Part shown: positions 57,624 to 64,000 of the stretch, in pieces | Layout: each line of letters opens with the position of its first letter | Numbering within the stretch: the first letter of the stretch is position 1 | DNA from: Psychrobacter sp. BI730 | GTDB taxonomy: Bacteria > Pseudomonadota > Gammaproteobacteria > Pseudomonadales > Moraxellaceae | Direction of reading: 5' to 3' | Assembly: GCF_013414195.1 (NCBI RefSeq) | Contig: NZ_JAATTV010000007.1 | Location: 124,001-188,000 of the forward strand | Length of the DNA stretch: 64,000 bases | The notes under the pieces: generated by a model | What the model was told of the DNA's origin: nothing | The model's input: the letters and a program-made list of their open reading frames with translations, nothing else | Database searches by the model: none | Program-made: the position numbers and the translations under genes

Positions 57624-57733
57624 TATATAGTCAGTTCAATATAATTTCGATACAAGGAAACCGAGTGCAAGTTATACATTAGTATGCTTAGCGAGGATGA
57701 CGCTGTAGCGGATTTATATAGACTTGACTATAA
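57624..57733 (+). repeat. Dispersed repeat, copy B
   Basis: Starts TATATAGTCAGTTCAATATA and ends GACTTGACTATAAG, giving inverted ends TATAGTCAGTTCAATATAA versus TATAGTCAAGTCTATATAA. Internal blocks GATACAAGGAAACCGAGTGC and AGCGAGGATGACGCTGTAGC match the other copies. It lies between the hydratase and VOC genes. Confidence 0.7.
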
Positions 57734-57783
57734 GCTAACTCTATACTAATTTAAATTTATACTAAGCTGTATTTATACTGAAC

Positions 57784-58284
57784 CTAGTATGCGCCTTCGC
57801 TATAGATAAGCTCGTAGCTGTGGCTATAGATTTCAACGATGTTGCCGAACGGGTCTTCCATATAGATCATGCGGTAAGGTTTTTCGCCAGGGTAGTAGTA
57901 GCGTGGTTTTTCCATACGTTTTTTACCGCCTGCTGCAACCATACGCTCAGCCAACTCTTCAACGTTTGGATCTTGAACACAGAAGTGGAAGATACCCGTT
58001 TTCCAGTATTCAAAGTTATTTTCAGGGTCTTCTTGATTTTTGAATTCAAAAATCTCAACACCGATACGGTCACCAGTAGATAGATGAGCGATACGAAAGC
58101 TGCCCCAACCTGCACCGAATACTTCAGTACACATCTCACCGATCGGGCTATCATCTTCGATAATCTCAGTTGGTTCCATGATGGTGTACCACCCCATCAC
58201 CTCAGTATAAAATTTTACGGCGGCATCTAAGTCAGGTACTGACAGACCGATGTGCGAAAAGCTTCTTGGATAAACGTTGTTCAT
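57784..58284 (-). CDS. VOC (glyoxalase/dioxygenase-fold) family protein
   Basis: The 166-residue protein has the paired beta-alpha-beta modules of the VOC fold: SFSHIGLSVPDLDAAVKFYT and MGWY at the start, GVEIFEF and GIFHFCVQDPNVEELAERMV in the middle, and MIYMEDPFGNIVEIYSHSYE at the end. Metal ligands are probably H11, a Glu in GVEIFEF, the His in FHFCVQ and the Glu in NIVEIYS. It could be a lactoylglutathione lyase-like enzyme or a dioxygenase. It diverges from a LysR gene, the classic regulator-target arrangement. Confidence 0.85.
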   Translation of the reverse strand: MNNVYPRSFSHIGLSVPDLDAAVKFYTEVMGWYTIMEPTEIIEDDSPIGEMCTEVFGAGWGSFRIAHLSTGDRIGVEIFEFKNQEDPENNFEYWKTGIFHFCVQDPNVEELAERMVAAGGKKRMEKPRYYYPGEKPYRMIYMEDPFGNIVEIYSHSYELIYSEGAY

Positions 58285-58391
58285 AGTTTGTGCTCCTGTT
58301 TGCTGTATTCTTGTTTAACGTGAGGCCAGTATACAAACGCATATTCATTATGTAAAATTATCAAATATTATATAAATAATTATGAAAAGTA

Positions 58392-59261
58392 ATGATAAAT
58401 ATCACATGGTTACGCACCTTTTGCACGCTTGCTGAAGTTGGGCACTTTACCCGTACCGCTGAACGTCTATATATGACGCAGTCCGGTGTGAGCCAGCATA
58501 TAAGTAAGCTAGAGGAGCAACTAGATACGGACTTGTTGATTCGACAAGGAAAGCAGTTTTCATTGACCAATGCAGGTGAGCAGCTTTATAAAGAAGCAGG
58601 CGAGATATTGCAGCGATTATCAAATTTAGAACAGCGTATCGGTGAAGATCCGCCTTACGAAGGATTGGTACGGTTGATGTCACCAGGTAGTGTGGGACTT
58701 AAACTATATCCGCAGCTTTTGTCTTTACAGCAGCAGCACCCAAAACTAGTGATTGATTATCGTTTTGCTCCAAATTCTGATATAGAGCGGGCACTGGCAA
58801 ATCACGAAATTGATATTGGCTTTATGACGGATATCTCAGATGATGAAACGGTTAGCTGCAAGCCTATGGCGCAAGAAGCATTGATACTAGTAACCCCTGC
58901 GACTTCAGTGGAGCCTAGCTGGGAGCAGCTTATGGCACTTGGATTTATTGATCATCCAGATGGTGCCCATCATGCAGGCATGCTACTGACTGCCAATTAT
59001 GAGCAATTTCAGCATATCAATGACTTTGAGAAAAAAGGCTTTTCGAATCAGATTGGCCTGATACTAGAGCCCGTCAGCAGAGGAATCGGCTTTACTGTTT
59101 TGCCAGCACATGCCGTGGCTGCCTATCCGAAGCCTGAGCTGATTAGCAGTCATCATTTACCAGTTGCTGTTAGCGAAACGCTATATCTGGCAGTCAGACG
59201 ACAGCAGGCACTCTCTAATAGAATGCATACGGTCATTGATGAAGTAAAAAAATGGCTATAG
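58392..59261 (+). CDS. LysR-family transcriptional regulator
   Basis: The 289-residue protein has the LysR helix-turn-helix (LRTFCTLAEVGHFTRTAERL, YMTQSGVSQHISKLEEQLDT) and a periplasmic-binding-protein-like effector domain (LVRLMSPGSVGLKLYPQLLS, AFIM-type NEIDIGFMTDISDDETVSC). It diverges from the VOC gene with a 107-base gap containing the AT-rich inverted repeat ATTAT-ATAA-ATAAT, a candidate LysR site. Effector unknown. Confidence 0.88.
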   Translation: MINITWLRTFCTLAEVGHFTRTAERLYMTQSGVSQHISKLEEQLDTDLLIRQGKQFSLTNAGEQLYKEAGEILQRLSNLEQRIGEDPPYEGLVRLMSPGSVGLKLYPQLLSLQQQHPKLVIDYRFAPNSDIERALANHEIDIGFMTDISDDETVSCKPMAQEALILVTPATSVEPSWEQLMALGFIDHPDGAHHAGMLLTANYEQFQHINDFEKKGFSNQIGLILEPVSRGIGFTVLPAHAVAAYPKPELISSHHLPVAVSETLYLAVRRQQALSNRMHTVIDEVKKWL

Positions 59262-59374
59262 ATATGTTGAGAATGATAAATGTACAGCTAACAAAGAGTT
59301 AATAAAAGGCTTGATAGCTGTGCACTTAGTGGAGGATGCAATTTTTGATAAATTGCGACTATGAAAGATTGCGT

Positions 59375-60511
59375 CTATTTTAAAGTCTGCCCAAGTTTGA
59401 TACTTGCAGCAATATTAGCAGCAGTCGTTTCAATATTGTTATAAGCAGAGCCTAACACGTTATCGATCGTGTCTACCTTTTGGATACTCGGCATGACCAC
59501 ATCGAATTGACTGGTCTGAGCAGGTTTTAGTCCATCGACACTGCCGCAGATAGCGATAACAGGTGTACGGCTAGCCTTAGCGATTTGGCTGATACCGCCT
59601 GCCACTTTACCCATGGCGGTTTGCGCATCGAGCTTGCCTTCACCAGTGATGACAAGATCAGTCTCTGCGATATGCTGTGACAGGTGGGCCACTTCGGCAA
59701 CCGTATCAAAGCCTGACTTCAGCTGAGCTTGAAAGAAAGTCATCATCGCATAGCCAAGACCGCCCGCAGCGCCAGCGCCTTCAGCGTATTGACAGTCTTC
59801 ATAGCCATGCTGTCCACATATGGTTGCAAAGTGACTGAGTGCCTTGTCCAAAGTATTAACCTGCTCTGGACAAGCGCCTTTTTGTGGGCCAAATACTGCG
59901 CTTGCACCTAGCAGACCGCATAATGGATTAGTCACATCACAAGCAACTTCAAATACTGTGTCTGATATCTTTGCATGCAGGCTAGTATTATCGAGCTTAT
60001 GTAAGCTGGCAAGTGCGCCACCACCATGAGTCAGCAGGCTATCATTGATGTCATGAAATGTTATGCCTAGCGCCATTAGCATGCCAAGGCCTGCATCATT
60101 GGTTGCGCTACCACCTAGACCAATAACGATACGCTTAGCACCTTCTTCTAACGCATCTTCGATCAGCTCCCCAACACCATAACTACTCGCAATAACAGGA
60201 TTACGCTCATCAGCTGTCAGTAGATGCAATCCGCACGCTTGAGCCATTTCGATAACAGCGGTCGCGTCAGGCAATAACAGATACTTTGCCATAATCGGTC
60301 TCATCAATGGGTCATGTACTCTGATTTCTTTCCAGCGCCCGCCCAATACATAAGACAATACCGCTGAGGTACCTTCACCGCCATCGGCCATTGGCAGTAG
60401 CTTGTAGTCAGCATCTGGAAACACTTGACTAAAGCCAGATTGAATGGCGTGGCACACGTCCAGTGCTTCTAAACTTTCTTTAAATGAGTCAGGGGCGATC
60501 AAAATTTTCAT
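59375..60511 (-). CDS. Glycerate kinase (GarK/GlxK type)
   Basis: The 378-residue protein has the bacterial glycerate kinase-I layout: MKILIAPDSFKESLEALDVC, LPMADGGEGTSAVLSYVLGG, VIGLGGSATNDAGLGMLMAL, VACDVTNPLCGLLGASAVFG, PQKGA, and DLVITGEGKLDAQTAMGKVA. It phosphorylates D-glycerate, usually to 2-phosphoglycerate. It follows a GntP-family permease by 112 bases on the same strand, suggesting uptake and phosphorylation of glycerate or a related sugar acid. Confidence 0.92.
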   Translation of the reverse strand: MKILIAPDSFKESLEALDVCHAIQSGFSQVFPDADYKLLPMADGGEGTSAVLSYVLGGRWKEIRVHDPLMRPIMAKYLLLPDATAVIEMAQACGLHLLTADERNPVIASSYGVGELIEDALEEGAKRIVIGLGGSATNDAGLGMLMALGITFHDINDSLLTHGGGALASLHKLDNTSLHAKISDTVFEVACDVTNPLCGLLGASAVFGPQKGACPEQVNTLDKALSHFATICGQHGYEDCQYAEGAGAAGGLGYAMMTFFQAQLKSGFDTVAEVAHLSQHIAETDLVITGEGKLDAQTAMGKVAGGISQIAKASRTPVIAICGSVDGLKPAQTSQFDVVMPSIQKVDTIDNVLGSAYNNIETTAANIAASIKLGQTLK

Positions 60512-60623
60512 ACGGCTCTCTTTGAATATCTTAATGACACGATCATTGCGATAGTGTCATGTTTTAAAACGTTTATTTAGCAATCATCAAATAAACGTCT
60601 GTACAAGTACCCAATCTCATGAA

Positions 60624-61982
60624 CTAGATAAACACTAGGGTCAACAACCAGATAAATACGATGCTAGTCACACCCTGGATACCAGTAGCCATTGAATGAG
60701 CCTTGTACGCTTGTGCGACACTCATGCGACTAAACTGGCTAACAATCCAAAAGAAGCTGTCATTGGCATGTGAGATGGTCATGGCACCGGCACCAATTGC
60801 CATCACGCAGAACACACGTCCAAGTTCGCTGTCTAGGCCAATCTGACTCAATAGTGGGGCAACCATTGCAGAGGTTGTGACCAATGCGACCGTGGTTGAG
60901 CCTTGTGCTGTTTTTAGCGCAGCAGAGACGATAAATGGCATAAAAATACCCAATCCTAAGGCAGATAGCGTCGAACCTAGATAATCGCCAATCGGCGTCA
61001 CTTTTAGCATGGCACCAAATGCGCCACCAGCACCAGTGATCAATAGGATAGGGGCTGCTACTACCAAACCTTGCGAGATACTATCGCTGATTTCTTGCGT
61101 TTTTTGGCTTGATTTAATCAAGAAAAAGGATAAGAACAAACCGATAAGTAGTGCAGTAAGCGGATTACCAATGAATATCAAAATCTCCGCTACCATGCTA
61201 CTACCAAACGGTGCGCTTGGGAAATTAGCAACCGAAGACAGGCAGATTAATATGATAGGAACGATAATCGGCAAGAAAGCCATTGTCGCTGAAGGCAAAT
61301 GGCTGTAATCGTCACGAGTTTTCATTCCTTCAGGCATGGCTGCTGGAGCATCTGCCGCATTGATATTGTCAGGAGTAGCGTTAAGGAAGCGATTAGACCA
61401 CCACCAGCCAGCCAGTACTGCAACTGCTGTCACGACCACACCGACCATGATGACTAAACCCAAATTTGACTCTAGACCTAAGTTACCTGCCGCTGCGATT
61501 GGGCCTGGCGTAGGTGGGACAAAGGTATGGGTGGCATATAGACCAGTTGCCAAGGCAATGCTCATCGCGACACTTGATACATGTAAGCGCTCAGCTAAAG
61601 ACTCTTTTAGAGAGTTTAAGATAATATAGCCAGAGTCACAAAATACAGGGATCGAAACGACCGCACCGACGATAGACATGGTCAAAGTAGGGAAGCGTGG
61701 CCCCAATACTTTAATAACGGACTCTGCCATTACGATAGCAGCACCCGTTTTTTCAAGAATTAAGCCAATAATCGTGCCAAATACAATCACAAGACCGATA
61801 TAGCCTAAGATACCACCGAAACCATCAGAGATCGTTTTTGCGACCGTGTTAAGTGGTACTTGATAAAATAGCGCGACCAAAAAAGCAGACAAGATCAATA
61901 CTAAAAAAGGATGCCACTTTAGTTTTGCGGTAGCGAAAATAATAAAAAGAATGGTCAGCACAAGCCAAAATACAATCATCAC
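60624..61982 (-). CDS. GntP-family sugar-acid:proton symporter
   Basis: The 452-residue integral membrane protein has about 12 hydrophobic segments and GntP signatures: GFGGILGYIGLVIVFGTIIG, THTFVPPTPGPIAAAGNLGL, ITGAGGAFGAMLKVTPIGDY, ALKTAQGSTTVALVTTSAMV and SHANDSFFWIVSQFSRMS. GntP members import gluconate, glycerate or similar acids. The adjacent glycerate kinase suggests D-glycerate as substrate. Confidence 0.9.
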   Translation of the reverse strand: MMIVFWLVLTILFIIFATAKLKWHPFLVLILSAFLVALFYQVPLNTVAKTISDGFGGILGYIGLVIVFGTIIGLILEKTGAAIVMAESVIKVLGPRFPTLTMSIVGAVVSIPVFCDSGYIILNSLKESLAERLHVSSVAMSIALATGLYATHTFVPPTPGPIAAAGNLGLESNLGLVIMVGVVVTAVAVLAGWWWSNRFLNATPDNINAADAPAAMPEGMKTRDDYSHLPSATMAFLPIIVPIILICLSSVANFPSAPFGSSMVAEILIFIGNPLTALLIGLFLSFFLIKSSQKTQEISDSISQGLVVAAPILLITGAGGAFGAMLKVTPIGDYLGSTLSALGLGIFMPFIVSAALKTAQGSTTVALVTTSAMVAPLLSQIGLDSELGRVFCVMAIGAGAMTISHANDSFFWIVSQFSRMSVAQAYKAHSMATGIQGVTSIVFIWLLTLVFI

Positions 61983-62228
61983 TGTCTCAATATGGTTTAT
62001 ATCTTAATTGATTACCAATGCCAATATAGCCAATTATATCGAGATTAAACACGGTATATAGCTTGCTAAGTCTACTTTGCGTAGTGCTTTCAAGCGCTTT
62101 TACCATGTCTACATTTAAACGATATCGAACCAACTATCTGCATCACTAACGATACGAAATTTTAAAGGGGCATACTTTATAGCAAATAGACGCCGCTAGG
62201 AAATAGATTCGTTAAATAGTTGGCGCTG
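61983..62228. other. Upstream region of the GntP-family gene
   Basis: About 245 bases without an ORF worth calling. GTATATAGCTTGCTAAG and AAGCGC/GCGCTT-like short inverted repeats are present near 62060-62100 but do not form a strong hairpin. The permease promoter must lie here on the minus strand; no box stands out. Confidence 0.35.
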
Positions 62229-62257
62229 TTGACAAAAAATCGAGAGATACTTAATTT
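62229..62257 (+). promoter_or_regulatory. Orphan plus-strand promoter
   Basis: TTGACA and TAATTT are separated by exactly 17 bases. No plus-strand ORF follows, but an intrinsic terminator lies about 110 bases downstream, suggesting a small RNA. Confidence 0.45.
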
Positions 62258-62263
62258 TGAAAT

Positions 62264-62376
62264 GAGAGAAGTTAGTAATAAAACGTCGAAGAGGTGTGTG
62301 GAAATACTTTTATAACTAGCAATTGCTAATACTTCAAACCAAAAAAAAACTGGCCATTTATAATGACCAGTTTTTG
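62264..62376 (+). ncRNA. Candidate small RNA
   Basis: A predicted transcript of about 110 nt would run from the orphan promoter to the hairpin AAAACTGG-CCAT/ATG-ACCAGTTTT ending in TTTTT. It contains no ORF. The promoter-to-terminator distance and U-tail are typical of Hfq-type sRNAs. No known family is recognised. Confidence 0.3.
62341..62375 (-). terminator. Bidirectional terminator after the 62451 gene
   Basis: ACTGG/CCAGT with a further CAT/ATG pairing forms a hairpin flanked by ten A residues on the left (a U-tract for minus-strand transcripts) and five T residues on the right. It ends the minus-strand small gene and could also end a plus-strand sRNA. Confidence 0.75.
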
Positions 62377-62450
62377 TCTAAACAATATTTACCTACCTGA
62401 GTAATGATTATTTTTAGGATAGGTATTCTAAGAAGTACCGTTATTTATAG

Positions 62451-62690
62451 TTAGGCAATCTTATCAAAAAAAGCTTTGTTATTGGTAGCAGTTGCAGTAT
62501 CAAAGCTGACATAAATACCTTGATCGTCCAACGTAGCATACCAATGATCATCATTGCCACTGGTCAGCAGCTGAAAGTATTTGTCATTGACTATTCTGCC
62601 AACTGTATACACCTCTCCTTCGGAGTAGTATGCATTACCTTGGGTACAGATAAGCTTGTCATTGGTATGGATGTTATTATTTTCTTTCAT
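62451..62690 (-). CDS. Small unknown protein (79 aa), SH3-like
   Basis: The product (MKENNNIHTNDKLICTQGNA, YYSEGEVYTVGRIVNDKYFQ, ATLDDQGIYVSFDTA) has the rhythm of a small SH3-type beta barrel, as in some phage-derived or KOW-like proteins. It is flanked by long intergenic stretches and ends at a good terminator. AAGAAC upstream of the ATG on the minus strand is a weak ribosome site. No function is assigned. Confidence 0.6.
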   Translation of the reverse strand: MKENNNIHTNDKLICTQGNAYYSEGEVYTVGRIVNDKYFQLLTSGNDDHWYATLDDQGIYVSFDTATATNNKAFFDKIA

Positions 62691-62984
62691 GTTCTTGCGC
62701 CCTATTAGTACATTAGATAGCAGTAGATTATCAATTCTGCTAATAGTAATAAAGATGATTATATAGGCAGTATCTTGTTGTTTGGTATAGCGTTTTTAAG
62801 GTAGTTGTTGCATTTAGTTACTACACATTGCATAGATAACACCGCTATCATAGCAATAGATTTTTTGAGAACCCTAAGCTGTTTAGGAATATATAAAATC
62901 CACATTTATTGAGATAAAGGGGTGCAAGTTAGTGATATAAATTGTCTAAATACATAAACTCTAATGTCAAAAATGACGCACGTA
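62691..62984. other. Gene-free stretch upstream of the 79-aa gene
   Basis: A+T-rich, with no ORF worth calling, no repeat copy and no clear hairpin. The promoter of the minus-strand small gene is presumably within the first 100 bases; TACTATTAGCAG-like stretches give only weak -10 candidates. Confidence 0.35.
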
Positions 62985-63016
62985 AAAAAGCCAGCAACCT
63001 AAGTTGCTGGCTTTTT
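62985..63016 (-). terminator. Terminator of the rpsF-rpsR-rplI operon
   Basis: A perfect 14-bp stem (AAAAAGCCAGCAAC / GTTGCTGGCTTTTT, four-base loop) with T-runs on both strands lies 27 bases after the rplI stop. Confidence 0.92.
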
Positions 63017-63043
63017 ACAGACTGAGTCTAACTATATAGAAGA

Positions 63044-63550
63044 TTACTCTTCAGAATAGTCTTCTTCAGCAGCTTCTTCGTCAGCTGAATCTTCATTGTT
63101 ACCATCTTCAGAAAGAATAGTAACTAAGATGCTAGCAGTAACGTCATGATGTAGCTGAATATCAACATTGTATTCGCCAACTTGACGTAGAGTGCCTTCA
63201 GGTAGCTTGATTTCAGCACGGTCTACTTCTAGACCTGAGTTAGTCAATGCTTCAGCGATATCGCGAGTACCGATAGAGCCGAATAGCTTGCCTTCGTCAC
63301 CTGATTTAGCACGCATGATAACATTAACGTCAGTCAATGCATCAGCACGCTCTTGAGCAACAGCGATCTCTTTTGCTTCTTCAGCTTCAAGTTCAGCACG
63401 ACGTGCTTCGAACTTTTCGATGTTAGCTTTAGTAGCAGGTAGCGCTTTGCCCTGAGGGATAAGAAAGTTACGTCCGTAACCTGGTTTTACATCGACAGTT
63501 TCACCGAGTTTACCAAGGTTGACGATACGCTGTAACAAAATAATTTGCAT
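63044..63550 (-). CDS. rplI: 50S ribosomal protein L9
   Basis: The 168-residue protein starts [20 protein letters not shown] and [20 protein letters not shown], the L9 rRNA-binding N-domain, followed by the long helix and C-domain ([20 protein letters not shown]). It binds 23S rRNA domain V at the L1 stalk base. The C-terminus has an extra acidic tail ([20 protein letters not shown]) beyond the usual length of about 149. Last gene of the operon, 20 bases after rpsR. Confidence 0.97.
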   Translation of the reverse strand: MQIILLQRIVNLGKLGETVDVKPGYGRNFLIPQGKALPATKANIEKFEARRAELEAEEAKEIAVAQERADALTDVNVIMRAKSGDEGKLFGSIGTRDIAEALTNSGLEVDRAEIKLPEGTLRQVGEYNVDIQLHHDVTASILVTILSEDGNNEDSADEEAAEEDYSEE

Positions 63551-63570
63551 GAGTCATTCCTAGTTAGCGG

Positions 63571-63801
63571 TTAACCTTGATGGTTATCAGTGTATGGAAG
63601 TAGCGATAAGTAACGAGCTTGCTTGATAGCAGTCGCTAATTGACGCTGATATTTAGTAGATGTACCAGTAATACGGCTTGGTACGATTTTACCATTATCA
63701 CTAATGTACTGTTTTAGCAATTCAACATCTTTATAGTCGATGTGAGTGATGCCTTCAGCAGTGAAACGGCAGAATTTGCGACGGCGATAGAAACGTGCCA
63801 T
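63571..63801 (-). CDS. rpsR: 30S ribosomal protein S18
   Basis: The 76-residue protein ([75 protein letters not shown]) is a complete S18, which pairs with S6 on the 30S platform. GGAGAATACTC precedes the ATG. The Cys in KFCRF is kept. Confidence 0.97.
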   Translation of the reverse strand: MARFYRRRKFCRFTAEGITHIDYKDVELLKQYISDNGKIVPSRITGTSTKYQRQLATAIKQARYLSLLPYTDNHQG

Positions 63802-63817
63802 GAGTATTCTCCTTTAA

Positions 63818-64000
63818 TTAGTCTTCACTGTTGTCGTTGTCGTCATTATCGTTTTCACGATTGTCTGGACGACGAGTAGTTGCTTTGCGTGCGCGTTTTT
63901 CATCGGCATTCTTGGCTAACTGCGACTCTTCAGTGACAGCTTCGTCACGGCGCATAACTAGACTACGAATGATCGCGTCGTTATAACGGAATAATTCTTC
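63818..64000 (-). CDS. rpsF: 30S ribosomal protein S6, C-terminal part
   Basis: Only the last 60 residues are inside the window; the gene continues beyond the right edge. [20 protein letters not shown] is the conserved end of the S6 fold, followed by an acidic/basic tail ([20 protein letters not shown] and on), similar to tails modified by RimK in relatives. It is the first gene of the rpsF-rpsR-rplI operon, 16 bases before rpsR. Confidence 0.95.
   Translation of the reverse strand, partial: EELFRYNDAIIRSLVMRRDEAVTEESQLAKNADEKRARKATTRRPDNRENDNDDNDNSED

Overview
The window joins the right-hand 37 kb of a lambdoid siphovirus-type prophage to about 27 kb of host chromosome. Host protein features (a split type II secretion locus, a class-II ferredoxin-NADP reductase, the general look of the proteins) suggest a Moraxellaceae gammaproteobacterium, most likely Psychrobacter. 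That is recognition by eye, not the result of a search.

Prophage (1 to about 37,155). The early region runs left to right: a CII-type regulator cut by the window edge, coiled-coil and unknown proteins, an AP2/HNH gene, an O-like replication initiator that appears to carry the origin inside its own coding sequence, a P-like loader, a PAPS-reductase-like PP-loop enzyme, a VRR-NUC nuclease, a DUF3310 protein, an HNH protein, a NinB/Orf-like recombination protein and a Q-like antiterminator. A short operator-controlled operon follows (7923-9104). A consensus-like promoter at 9101 and a terminator at 9270 look like a Q-dependent late promoter with its leader terminator. The late genes are small and large terminase, portal, head morphogenesis protein, scaffold, coat, connectors, tail tube, a tail chaperone pair joined by a -1 frameshift, tape measure, tail tip genes, TipJ-like host-specificity protein, fibre proteins, three membrane/holin candidates and a GH108 endolysin. 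At least eight intrinsic terminators punctuate this operon, often running straight into the next ribosome binding site, as expected if Q antitermination drives it. Small accessory (moron-like) genes with their own -10 elements sit between structural genes. A P4-type integrase lies next to tRNA-Leu(CAA), the likely attachment site. The CI/Cro/Xis side and the other att copy lie left of the window.

Host region (37,156-64,000). tRNA-Leu(CAA) and fpr; trmO followed by gspE; a frameshifted hexapeptide acyltransferase; tatD; a TetR regulator; the pseudopilin operon gspHIJK; a FabR-like TetR regulator; dgt; a His-rich lipoprotein behind a near-consensus Zur box; ychF; a UvrD/Rep-type helicase; a DadA-like oxidase and a RidA-family deaminase; an enoyl-CoA hydratase; a VOC protein divergent from a LysR regulator; glycerate kinase with a GntP-family permease; a candidate small RNA; a small unknown protein; and the ribosomal protein operon rpsF-rpsR-rplI, with rpsF cut by the right edge.

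The observations most worth a second look are the iteron cluster inside the O-like gene, the A-AAA-AAG frameshift in the tail chaperone, the phage PP-loop enzyme, the terminator/RBS cassettes, the integrase with Gln in place of the box-II His, the Zur-controlled His-rich lipoprotein, and a roughly 110-bp dispersed repeat with inverted ends found four times in the host part.
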